Source: a virus
Reading direction: 5' to 3' (one strand)
DNA length: 61,395 bases
Virus record (IMG/VR): IMGVR_UViG_3300022746_000023
Span: 1 to 61,395 of that record
The translations under genes and the position numbers were made by a program. Below the pieces are notes generated by a model, which did no database searches, had not been told where the DNA came from, and was given only the letters and a program-made list of their open reading frames with translations. Numbering within the stretch: the first letter of the stretch is position 1; each line of letters opens with the position of its first letter. Below, piece by piece: positions 8,925-23,200 of the stretch.

Positions 8925-9130
8925 TCCCAGACAGTCCTCATGTTAAGCCAATGTGCTAACGGACGATAAACCAATGGCAGAGCAAGTGCAGTTAACCACG
9001 CAAACTGTAACAGCAAGGTATAGTCGTCTGTTAAAACAAATACATCAACTATACCAGCTGTTAAGTATAGGACACTGGCCCAAAACAGCCAGTATCCCCC
9101 TGTACGTTGCCAAAGCAAACGTTTCACCAT
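8921..9130 (-). CDS. Small two-helix membrane protein
   Basis: 69 residues from ATG at 9130, one base past the SPFH gene's stop. Two hydrophobic segments (about 12-30 and 38-56) separated by a short DDY turn. The longer upstream reading overlaps the SPFH gene and is rejected. It may work with the SPFH protein. Confidence 0.6.
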   Translation of the reverse strand: MVKRLLWQRTGGYWLFWASVLYLTAGIVDVFVLTDDYTLLLQFAWLTALALPLVYRPLAHWLNMRTVWE

Positions 9131-9131
9131 G

Positions 9132-9980
9132 TTATTTGCCCACGTTAACAAACGGTGTGCTGTTACCAAGCATAGTGTTAGGCAGTTGGCCATTCCACTT
9201 TTCAATTGCCTGCAACTGAACATATGCTGCACCACCCTGGCTTTGAATAGCACTTGCTTGGATAGAAATAGCTTTGGCTTCGCCCTCGGCTTGTGCTATA
9301 CGACTTGCGGCTTCGACTTTGATACGTTGCAGATCTTGATCGGCTTTGAGCTTTTGCTGTTCAGCAATCACTTTAGCTTCAATAGAATCCTGGTATGCCT
9401 TAGAGAAGCCAAAGTTCACCAAGCTGATGTTATTGACAATCAAATCAAATGGTGCCAGCTTTTCGCTAAGACGTGCAACAATTTCAGTGTTAACTTCATC
9501 GCGTTTGGTAATCAGTTCTTCACTGGTAAAGTGACCGACTACTGACTTAAACGCTTCGTTAATAGCTGGACCAAGAACTTTGCTGTCTACGTCAAGACCA
9601 AACTCTTTGTAGATGTAAGGCACTTTGCTTGGACTCATGCGGTAGTTAACCACAATGTCTGTATGCACTTGTTGAATGTTACGTGTACCTGCACTTGCGC
9701 CATCAAAGTTGGCTTTTTGCAAACGCACATCAACATATTTGACGTTGCTAATTGGATTAACAAACTGAGCGCCTTCGGGCAAAGCTGTTTGATTTACAGT
9801 GCCTAGAGTCACTTGTACACCTACGTGGCCCGCGGGCACCACAGTAAAGGATTCAAGTGCCAGTACCACGGCCACTAAGCCCAGGCCAGCAAGTGCGCCT
9901 GCAGAAGCTCGATTGATCATTACCTTAGCAGCAATGGTCATTGCAATTGCTGCAATAATTGAAACGGAAATTAAAAACAT
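9132..9980 (-). CDS. SPFH/band-7 (prohibitin-HflC-like) membrane protein
   Basis: 282 residues from ATG at 9980 with an AGAAAG-type site. Two N-terminal hydrophobic segments (residues 1-40) precede an SPFH domain (AGHVGVQVTLGTV, NPISNVKYVDVRLQ) and an Ala/Glu/Gln-rich coiled coil near 205-260 (EQQKLKADQDLQRIKVEAASRI in part). Bacterial HflC and prohibitins form ring scaffolds in the membrane that control the FtsH protease; in phages a role in lysis timing or membrane remodelling is possible. Neighbours are small membrane proteins. The family is clear, the role is inference. Confidence 0.85.
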   Translation of the reverse strand: MFLISVSIIAAIAMTIAAKVMINRASAGALAGLGLVAVVLALESFTVVPAGHVGVQVTLGTVNQTALPEGAQFVNPISNVKYVDVRLQKANFDGASAGTRNIQQVHTDIVVNYRMSPSKVPYIYKEFGLDVDSKVLGPAINEAFKSVVGHFTSEELITKRDEVNTEIVARLSEKLAPFDLIVNNISLVNFGFSKAYQDSIEAKVIAEQQKLKADQDLQRIKVEAASRIAQAEGEAKAISIQASAIQSQGGAAYVQLQAIEKWNGQLPNTMLGNSTPFVNVGK

Positions 9981-9981
9981 G

Positions 9982-10083
9982 TTAGTCTTTCTTAAAAGTT
10001 TTACCAAGATTGTAACCTGCGTAAATGGCCAATCCAATTACGCAAATTACGCCAACTACGAGAAGTGCTTCGATTACGATCAT
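9982..10083 (-). CDS. Single-pass membrane microprotein (33 residues)
   Basis: ATG at 10083 overlaps the upstream stop as ATGA and the stop lies 2 bases before the SPFH start. Sequence begins MIVIEALLVVGVICVIGLAI, one hydrophobic helix, then a basic tail GKTFKKD. The tight coupling on both sides supports a real gene. Confidence 0.6.
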   Translation of the reverse strand: MIVIEALLVVGVICVIGLAIYAGYNLGKTFKKD

Positions 10084-13000
10084 CGCACGCCTTCGTCCTT
10101 GCGAATCATGTCTGCTACTGCGGCATTGTAGATTCGAGTGTAAACACCGTTGAACACACGCTTGACCAGGGTTTCAATACCGTTGATGATATCACCACAC
10201 AGGTTCTCAATCAAGCTAAAGGGCCAGATAATGATCCATGCTGTGATAGTGTCCAACATCTTGCTTGGGTGGAATCGTTGAATACCGAGGTCCATCCAAT
10301 CAGTTTTCATGCCAGCATACTCTTCAGCCTTAGCAGTAATGAATCGTTTGTAGCGGTAGAAGCTCCAGACGAGACCAAAGCACAAATAGCCAACTGATGC
10401 AATAGCAATTCTTTGTAACGGTACCTCAAAGTAGAAGTATGCACTTACACCTGCTACCAATGCCCAAAACACTGCCCAACCACGGGACTCGCCGTGTTCG
10501 CACCAGATGCCCAAGATACACAATACTAGAATTGCGGGCCAAGTTGCAAGGAAGGCCAACCCAAACAAAATACTTTCAATCATGTTACTTTCTCCTTAAT
10601 CCCAAGAGCTTGATGAGCTGCTGTCGCTGCTGCTCCAGCTAGAACCACTGTCGCTGCTTGAACTAGACCAGCTTGAGCTTGAGCTGCTTGAGCTAGAGTC
10701 ACTGTCCCAGCTAGAGCTACGTGAGCTAGAACGGCTTGGTGTGTCGTCCCATGAGCTAGACTTGCTAGGTGTAGTGTCAATGTCATCCCAGCTTGAGCGT
10801 GGTGCCTTGGCAGGTGTTTCGACTTCACGCACAGTTTCGCGGATCACCGTAGTGTTATGATCGTGGTGCGAGCCACTCAGCATGTTACCAATCAACACAC
10901 CAGTCAGCATGTCGTTGCTGCCCGAGTTAGTATGCACAACCGTAGTAGTCGGCGCTGGTGCCGGGGTGCCGACGTTGTATGTTGCACGGAGTTGGGCTTG
11001 ACGTGCTGCTGCTTCTGCTGCCTCTGCGCGAGCTTGTGCCTCACGCAATTCTGCCGCTTGCTTGGCCGCTGCCTGTTCTTCTTTGAACCGCTTGACCGAT
11101 TTCAACTTGTCAGGGTTAGCTGAGTCAAAGCGTTCATGTCCGTAATTAGGATGTGCCTTCAATGCAGCTTCTTTGGCATTCTGCTCGGCAATTTCCTTTG
11201 CAGCTTGTTCAGCTTCTTGGCGTCGACGTTCTGCATTACGAGCACGGCGTTCCTCGTCTTCTTTGCGAATACGTTCGAGATTGGCTGCATTTTCAGCTTC
11301 CTCTTCGCGTTTAATCTTGGCCTGTCCGTATGCGAACCAGATAGCAAAGCCAGACACAGCCAATACTAAAAGAATCATCACGTTTCGGGCGGTGTGACTT
11401 TCCTCAATTGCTTCAATCTTCTTAGTTTGCGGAGTAATTGCATCCTTCAAACTTTGCACACTTGACTCTGGCGCAAAGTCCAGCGTTGGGTTCAAGCCTG
11501 TTGCAATGTTAAGGGCCTTTTGTGCTTTCTCTTGATTGCCCAAGCCTGCTTGTGCTTGTGCCATTGCGTAAAACGCCTTAGCTGACTTGGGGTGGTTTTG
11601 GATAATTACTTCCAAGCCCTGAGCTGCTGCTGCGTATTGATGCTGTTGGATCAGTCCTTGGATCTGATCAAATGTTGCTTCGGCTTGGGCAGCGATTGCC
11701 ATAAGACCGAATGCAACTGCTACCATAATGCGTTTAAACATTTACTAACTCCTTTGTTGAAAACTAAATTATAACACCATTTTGGGCTATTTGCAATTAT
11801 TTGCAAATTTCCGTAATTTCTGTGGCGTTTTTCCCACTAGATGAGTATGCAATACGGCACTGAGTACTACTGTATTTGTGTACAGCATCGCCCACTGCTA
11901 CACTACCCATAACTACTGCAAAGCAGATGCAGATCCATTTAACTTCCATAGATTACTCCTTGATTCCTAGTAGTTTTTTGTCTTCGTTAGATAACTTGGA
12001 CAGTGCTTTTTCTTTTGTCTCAGCCACTGCTTTTTCTGCCTGCAACTTTTCAATCTCTTGTGTGATTACAGTGCTGCGACGAAAAACTGTTGTCTTACCA
12101 CTCTGCTCATTGTAGTTTTGAGTAACCGTATTGGTATTACCGCACTTGGCGATATAGAAACTCTTGATTTGATAACCACGATCAACATACTTGACTTCGC
12201 AGCCTTCGTATACACCGACAAAGTTGATGTCGGGATTGGTCAGCATCTCTTTGGCTTGCTCGTCTGTGCGGGCGCCACACCCTGTTAACAATGCCGAAGC
12301 TGCTAATAATGCTGCACAAATTGCCAAGCCCGATTTATTCAATGTTTTCATTTGTATTCTTTCTGTAATGTGTCAAAAGTTGTTTCCATATCTTGTTCAT
12401 AGTCCTTTGCTCTACTCCAGCATCCCCAAAGAAATATTGGGCCAAAGAAACACAGTGAAAACAAGGATCCAAAAATAAAGCCGTTGAGTCCGCCCTTGTT
12501 TATTCCTGCCAAGCCGCTAACTAGCACATAGATGCCCAGCATGCCCCACCCAGGATGATGCCCATAACCTTCTAGGTATCCTGCACCCATCCATATACGC
12601 TTAAACAGTTTCATGTCGCATCAACTCCGCTTTTTTAATGTCGTCCCACTCTGCAATAAATGCATCGTCAGCAGCTTTAACTACAGGATCTTCCCAATGG
12701 AATTTGTGACTCATTGAAAAGTCCGGAACCCACGTATTACCAAGTTTTGCCCACATCTTTTGTTTTTCAACTTCTAGTCGGCGTTGGTCAATTTCGGCCT
12801 CAATCAGTGGCCAATCGCTTATATAAAAGCGATAATCAAAAGAAGCGCAATGTATCATTGGATACTGTCCTTCTTCTTGACGATGATTCCCGTAACGATG
12901 CCAACGGGTACTACAGACGTTTTCCCATGGGCCATAATATGAGCCACCTCCGCCCGTGCCAGTGTAGGTTAGTGTACGACCCATTGGGCGACTAACAAAG

Positions 13001-16000
13001 TCATTGCACTCGGTTGCCCAACGCATCCACACGCGACCAGTAAAGCCAGGGTAGCCGTTAGGCGCTCCCCGTTCTGTATTGTACCCACCCCAGTTGCCCA
13101 TCCCGTTAATCGGGTGGCTGTGACTGTTGCTGACCATCTCACTAAATTTCACATCCCAAGCAAATCCAACTACCTTGAGATACTCAGGTGGCAAACGCTT
13201 GCGTCGACGATCACGCGGTTGCTTTACATTGTCGTGAGTTTCACACATGGCAATGCAACAACGAGCCAAGTCGTCAAGATCTGTTGGCTCACCGTAATGT
13301 GCCAGGATACGATCTTTTATACCTTGTAAGTGATTCATTTTATTTAAAATTTTTAGGACAATGTATATCCCAGATTGCCTCTGCGGCAGCTGGATAGCGT
13401 TTCTTCATCCAATTATACTTGGAAAGTAATTTTGCTTCTGCTGCTCGCCCACGCACCCACACAGTATGATCATCACTGTAATCGTAGTACCAGTCATGCT
13501 CTTTGCACATCTGTTCAAACATTTCGAGGGCAAACGTTTCCAATTCCCAACAGGCTTCGCTGTAGTACTTTTTACGTACTTCGCCTTTGTCATGCTTCCA
13601 CACTGTGATGTAAACTTGCGGATCTGCGTGTGCAATGCACAACGATTTAGCATAATCGTTTAGGTGTGAGGGGTACTTGACCTCGGCTGGGTGATCAACA
13701 ACGGTACCATCTAGACGTTCAACATACATATTGTAGCTCATACGTGACCTTTCCCAACAACTTCTTCACCTTTGACACGAAGCAGCAAGTTTTCATTACG
13801 ACAATCTTGTTCCTTGCGGGCACGTTTCTTGTCGTCACTGACTTTGTTGATCATGTCGTAGCCACGGGCCCATTCGATGCCTGTGATCCACACTTGCAAC
13901 TGATCGATGGTTCCGCTAAACAACATAGCGTCACGGGCGTAAACAGGCAGTTCTTCATCGCGGGGATATACTGCAACGCGGTCGCCAAACTCGCCGCCGC
14001 CCCACTGGCCATTATGTTTGTCGTAGCCCCACCGCATACCCATCTTGTGTATTGTTTCTTCAAGACGTTTAACTTTGAGAACTAAATCGTACCCTGCCAT
14101 GTGTTACTCCTTTGGCGAATTATAACACATTAGCCCATTTTGCCCCAGGTAACTATTAAGCGCCAGCATACCAATTGGTATGCTTTTAGTCCATCTAGAT
14201 TACGCACTGTACGTACAGCAAAGAAATCGGTATTGCACTCATTTTTATGAGTCAATGTGTCCCAACAAGCATCACCCCAGTGGAACATAAACAAGTACTG
14301 CCCAAGTTGGAATGCACGGGGATGGCCTTTGCTAGAATAGATTCCGTAGTGAGTTTTAGCATCATCGTGTGTCATTATCGTATCCTAAAAGTTCTTACTT
14401 TGGTACCATTGGGCATGGTGTGATCGTCCCAATCCATTTCAACTTCGCATTCTCCATCATCTTCGTCGATTTCAACTTCTAACTTACGAGCTTTTTTTCC
14501 GGGTTTTGTTAACCCCAGTAGCTCCTTGGCTTCGTCGCTGAGACTTGCAAGTGCTTCGGCCTTAACACGTTCACGGCGTTCGGCTTCAGCAATACGTGCT
14601 TGTTCACGAGCATCGTCTTCTTTGTGTTTCTTCCACCAGGTCCGAACTTCGTCGTCCTTAAGAATCAAAAGGTCTTCGACGCCATTGGCTTCTAGCTCAT
14701 TCATTGCTTTGCAAGCAATACGGGCCAACATGTCAGCTTGCTTTTTCAGTTCACGAATTTTTCGTTCGCTGCTGCCGCTGTTCCAACTATCATCATAACT
14801 CTGGCAAGGCATTGTTAATCCTTAGTAGTCGACACAAACTGACGTTCAGCACACATAGTTTCAAATGTGTCCCATAGTTGATTAAACTTAAACTCGTAAA
14901 CTGCTGCTAGTGCAGCAAAGTCCGCAACTGTAGCATCCTTGTTTGATAACAATTTAATGTCATCGGTCACTTTCCAGCAGTCTAGTATCTGTTGTTCTAA
15001 CTCAAATCGGTCTGTCATAAAATTCCTTAAGGCTCAACTACAAATGAAGTTACATCAACTCTGCCGATGTTTTCAAAATAACCAGCGGCCGGGTTGCTCT
15101 GTTTGACAGTTTGATCACCGTCGACTGCAAATTCAATTGAGAACTCTGGGTTACGCTTGTCGTTTTCTTTTTCCCAAATTGATTTGGCAATCCAAGCTAA
15201 AGCAGGATCCACAAATACCCATATGACTTCGCCGCGGCCTTCGGCGTGACCGAAGCTATCACCAGTACTATATGTCATTGACAATACATAGACAGTATCT
15301 CCTGCTTTGACAGGAACTAAACAGCCGAGTTGTTCTTCGTCCATGCGTTTCTGACTAGTCAAGCTAACTCCGGTAACATTAAAGTCGTATGATTCTCTCC
15401 ACTCGCCGTACTCTTTGCCATCACGATAACTGTCAACGCATGTTTCGTAATACTGTACAAACAAATCCATTTTATTTCCTTATCGGAGGGGTCTTATTGA
15501 CGTTGCCCCTACGCACACTGCGGGGTTACTCTTCTTCCAATTGATCTGCTAGGTCTGCAATGCACTCAACGGTTTGCTCAAATGCAATTTTGAATTCAGG
15601 AGGGCATACATTCAATACCTCTTGAACCAACGCTGCCGCTTGCGCCAACTTACCGATTTGTTCGTACTTGTCCATGATGATACCCGTTAAATCCAATTAC
15701 GTCTTCAAACAAGGCCAGCAAGTCTTCATTGGACATTTGCTCTAGTTTTGCAACAGGAAACTCTTCGCCGTAACTGTCACAGATGATGCCATTGTAGGCA
15801 CACTCTTGTAAACGAGCAATGACTAAATTACGCATTACTTGGCTCCCATATAAAATTGTGTGCCGCAATCGGGACATTCATGTGGATGTGCTTCATCAAA
15901 GAACTCATCACACCCCTCCATTCCCTCAGCCACATACAATTCGCCACCGTTGGGACTGGGGTCACCGGGTTTTACGTTTTGCTTACCGCAATTTGGACAG

Positions 16001-18639
16001 TACATTTTTAATCCTTGCTTTGTGGAACTGCAACTATAACACAATGTTCATTTCGTGGAAGAAATTCTTCACATTTTTCTTTGAGTTCTTTGTATTGGTG
16101 CGTTGGTTTGCTAGTATTAACTACAACCACACAAAATGCCAGCATCACAACTGCTCCGAGTAATATTTTACCCATAATCAACCTTCTTCGATTTGATCAC
16201 CAATGTCTGCAAGACGATCTGGCATATCCTCCAAGCATTCTGCAATATCTGGAGTACACGCATTCAACACTTGCTGAATCAGCATTGCTGCCTCTGCCAA
16301 CTTACCAATTTGTTCAAACTTGTCCATATTATAACTCCAAAATCTTTATTATGTGTGGCAATGCCAGGAGAAAGTTGACCAATGATGCTACAACGTTTAC
16401 GTACCAGCCTGTGGACCAACTCTTAAAACGTGACAGCACAGAAAAATTAATGCCAGCACATATTAAGTTTATGGTCCACATCTTTGCGTTAGGCCTTCAT
16501 GCAAGTAGTTGCTGCCATACGCTGCCAAGAATCCGGAAAGCTCTTACGTAGTTGTGCAACTTTGATAGCCATACGCAAGCTCATTTCACGCAGCTTGGCT
16601 TGATTGGTTTCCATGAATCCAATGATTTCATCTTGTGCAATTTCCTCGAGATCCATGTCAGCAAACAATGCACCGTCTTTGGCAATCTGTTTGATACGCA
16701 GGATCTTGTCACGCATGGTGTCCAAGGTCAGATCCAAGTAGTGACAACGACTTTGCAGTGCTTCGAGATGGTCCTTGAGCTTTTGACTCTTCATGTTGTC
16801 AAATTTGATGTTGGTGATAAAAATCACGCTGCCATTAAATTCAAACTGTGTCGGGATACCTTCGCGGCGCAACATATGCGAATCGCTCAGCCAACTAATC
16901 TTACGTTTCTTACCTGAGTCCAGTGCACCTTTGAGCAAGTTCAAGGACACATCGTCGAGCAGGATGCTGTCGCAGTCATCAAACACAATAACACAGTTCG
17001 AATCACTGTACTTGTAAAGCGTTTGGTACAGGCCAATTGGAGTCGCTGCACCTTTAACTACTTCAGCGCGAAGACGTTTGCCTGCAATTTGATCAAACAA
17101 ACAGGCCTTGTCAATGATGGTTTCGACGCCGTAGCTTTTACCAACACCCGGGGGGCCGCTGACAATCATGGCACGGATGTCACCATTGGTTGCTGCCTTG
17201 GTCATTTCGTCAAGGATTTCGAAACGGCTGCGAATGCGTTCAATAACTTGTTCGTCTGTTTCAATATTTTTATCTGCGGTAGCCTTTGTAATTTTACTCA
17301 CTTCGGAGTGCCCTTCGTTACTAACAAAATTGTATGAGTCGACACCGTCAACTTTGACACGAATTTGATCTGGAAAGCCTGGAAAGGCACCGCCATTGAC
17401 CACGGTTACGTATCCACCTTTAGCGGTTTCTTTATATTGTTCAACAAGCTCGAAAACTTTACCCGAAACGTCGGTGTTGCGATAAACACCAGATTGGATA
17501 CGGATGAACGACATTACTAACTCCTGTGCTGTTAAACAATAGAGTTATTGTAGCACAGGTTTTAGTTTGGATCACAAATTACTTCGGAATTAGTTTCAAT
17601 CCATACATGTGCGCCGCAGCTCAAGGGTTTCTGTGGCGAATATACAACACGACTGGGGCCCAGAATCTCCACAGTGTGTGCATATGTATTACTTTTGTAG
17701 TTTTTAACAGTCAACACAGGTTCGTTAACTTCGTTTTTGCGATTACTTTTAATCACATGCTGATTTACATGAATGATTGTTTTCATTTGTATCCTTAAAG
17801 AATATTGTAGTACTTTAGTACTAGACCTGCTAGGCCTGTTGCTGTCATTACACTGTTAACAACTATTAAACTTGGCTCGCGCCAACGTATGCTTACAACT
17901 AACCACATTAGTCCGCCTACAGCAAGAATAATAGGCCCAGCTGGATAGTAACCAAGACTGTTAATGGCTGTACCAATAATTAGTGCTATAGTTGCAGTCC
18001 ATTTAAGGTACCAATTAAAATCTTTCATGCTTTTAGTATATCCATAAGTTGGTTGTTTTCATACGCTTGTTTTACTGCTTCTTCAATCTTGTTCATGTAC
18101 TCTGCATAAGCATAGGCCCTAGCCTCTTGCACTTCCTGATCAAACTTTTGACTGATAGGAAATGATGCAACAACCGGGCGTGTGTCTATTTCGGCATCAG
18201 TGTTTGCATCTGTGATAAAGTACTTGGTATAGACATTATTTTCTGTTTTAGTATGCGCTACTTTCCAAACTCTCATTGTGCCCCCATCATCAATAATGCA
18301 GCAGATATGTCGGCTTCATTTCTAAAACCAATAAAGTAAGGCCTTGAATACTGTCGGTGTCCCCACTGAGTGGTATGATACACAGGAGTACCCCAATGCG
18401 ATCTCCAATACCCATCTGGGGTATACAGCGCCTCAGGTCCGTAGGTATCTCTGAGCTTTTGCTCGAAATAGGCAACTTCTTTGCTATGATTTTCAAATCT
18501 AATTGCAACCACAAATCCGTGTTCGTGCAACTTCCATCTTCGTTGGACTTTTACAATTTTCATAACACATTGTAGCAAAGGTTGATTTTTTGGTCAAAAG
18601 AAAACCCGCCGAAGCGGGTTATCAGTAAGTGTTATCTTA

Positions 18640-20262
<1,623 letters not shown>

Positions 20263-23200
20263 TTATTTGATTACAGCGAGGATATCTTCCTCTTTTAAAA
20301 TTAAAAGCTCTTCTCCGTCAATCTTAACTGTTTGACCAGATAGTTTGCCAAATAAAACGCGATCGTTCTCAGCAACGCCTAATGCCACAAGTTCACCTGC
20401 TGCATTATATTTGCCAGGACCCACTGCCAGGACTGTACCTTGGTCAGCTTTTTCCGCGGCTGTGTCTGGGATAACGATGCCACCCTTTGTCACGGTATCA
20501 GCGTCTACACGGCGGACTACCACCCTATCAAGTAGCGGTGTAAGTTTCATCATAAACTCCTTTAGTTAAATTATAATTTTACATTTATTAAGTAGGAAAG
20601 TCAATTGACTGTCTACCAAAAGTATCTTAGAAATACTGACAATTAGTTCTCGGAAAGAAACACTCATTGTTCTGTAAGGGTTTGATCTTAATAGTTTCTA
20701 AAATACTCTGCTTACCTAATCCCATTGCTAAACTATAAACAAAGTTTTGATTAGCCAGGACTAGTTCTGCACCAGCAACAACGTTGGCCAACTCTAAAAA
20801 GTTCTTAACTGGGAAGAACCGAATTGGCACACCTGTTACTCGCACAAAATCTTCATGTTCGGCCAGTGTACCCACAAAAGTACCTAGCTCATCTAATTTG
20901 CCATCTACTGCCATCTGCTTCCACGTTGCATCAGCAGCAGGATCACGATATCTAAATGTACGACTCACTACCATTGGAGTAGTTTTTACTGGATCTGCTT
21001 CTAACCAGGTAGCGTCATAGTCGGGCATGGTAAAAGGTAGCCCGAATGCCAAATGGTATGCCTGTACATAGTTGCCCTCAAACCCACGGAACAAGGTGCC
21101 ACGAAAGCGATCCAGGTCAACATCGGGTTCAGCATCACCTTGATGCCATGTGCACGTATCAGTAATGTAACTTTGGCGTTCCAGTAACGGAGCAAGCCAT
21201 TCAAAGTCCTGTGTAGTAAAACGTCCTCTGTGTGCAGGATCAACCTCATCTGGACGATAACCGTACTGTGCTACACAGTTTTCAATATTGTTGATAGCAA
21301 CCATAAAGCGACCTGGACCCATTTTCTTTACAATGCTTAGGCCATAAATTAAATCGCCAAGCGTACCAGAGTGCTTATATGTTGTCATTGCGTTGTATTC
21401 CTTTGTAGTTGTCGTGCTTCTTTGTATAGTCTGTCATTGCACGTTGATCTTGTCTGAACTGACCGTCCTTTTTAACAAAGACCAAATCAATCTGTGCCAA
21501 TAGGCCAGTGTCTGCATAGCCTGTGTGAATGATATCATAGACTACGTAGTTTCTTTTGGCCATGTATTCAACATAGTTGTGAAACACAGGCTGTCCAATG
21601 TACTGCTCAATCATACCAACTTCAAGTACAATAACTTCAAAGTTTTCTAAAATACTTTCTGCGCCGGCAAGTACTTCTAGTTCTCCGCCCTGAACATCCA
21701 CTTTAAGTAAGGCAGGGCCCGTTAACTCTAATGCGTTCCACATTGTTGCTAGTGCAAACTGAGGAACGGTACGTGGCTTCATATCATATGCACCTTCTGT
21801 GCTTTCAATAGTTTCAAATCTACTGGTGCCGCCAAGGTCCGGTGTTACTCGAATCTCTAGTTCTCCGTCTGTTGCTCCTGCTGCCGCTAACATGTAAGTG
21901 CTGCCCGGATACAATTGACACAATCTTTGTAGGCTAGGTTCAAACTCTGCCAATGGTTCCACAAACAAGTACTTGGCGCTTGGAAAATGTGTGTAGAGTT
22001 CTTCTGTATCAGTTGCAACTCCTACATCAACTATTGTGGGCGGATTAAAGCCTTTTTGTTTAATGTGGGTAAAAAATTCAAACCAGTTTCTCATAGTGTT
22101 TTTAATATTTCTCTAGTAATAGCATCAGTATCAAAGTTGCTGACACATGGGTAATTGCCTTTTTTGCAAACCAGTTGCCTAATAGGGCGCACTTGATCAT
22201 CATTGCATCCGCGGCAATCTTCATTTGTTTGTATATAGCTCTGACCCATTGGCACAATACGATTAGGGTGCAGATGTGTCAACAGTGCTACTATGTGCGT
22301 TTTGCTTGCTGCTGCACAATGGAAGGGGCCACTGTCAATGCCAACAAAACATGCAGCATGATCCATAAGGTACTTTAACTGTTGACTGTTGTATAGACCA
22401 CGAAGGTCAACAAACAGCGGATGGTCTTCAATGTAGAAGTCTGTTGGGCCACCAACACAAACAATCTTAAAGTCTGCACGATTTTCCAACAACTTAGTAA
22501 ATACCTCTAACCAAACATCCATGCTGATATTTTTTGCACCCCAATGCCAATTACGCATATGTACAGTGATAAATTTATCACCAATGGTTTGCAAATCTGC
22601 ATCTACTGCATCTCGGTCAGCTTGGTTTTCAAACAACTCAGGACGCATATCCACATCAACATGGCCAAATGCACGGTATGCATAGCTGTCCAAATAGTAT
22701 TCAGTTGGATTTAATTCGTATGCATCATCTAGATTGATATACTTGTCGTATGCGCCAACATCGGGCATGACGTTGGTATGGCAAATATGTCTAATGTGCG
22801 GATTGTTGCGATAAATCTCAATACATTCGGTTGCAACGTCAATGTTACAGTTGTCTCCGTAGAGCTCTTTAAGTCCTCTAACTACCCCTGTGCTCATTAT
22901 AACATCGCCAATGGCAGCACGTCTACGGACTAATATGTTAATAGGTGTTTCTAACTTCATTTGGCATCTCCGCGTTCGTACATGATTCTAGGAAAGTAGC
23001 GTACAAACACATCACCCAAGTTATCACGCTTAGATTTGATCTTACGTTTGATTTCTTCGTAAAAATTCCAAGCCAAGGGCACAAACAAAATAAGTTCAGC
23101 CGGATCAGTAACTTGATCTAACCATTCAATACCAACAACTGGAATCTCTGTGCCTGGACAATATAGCCCCTGCTTTAACGGATTGTCATCTATTACACAA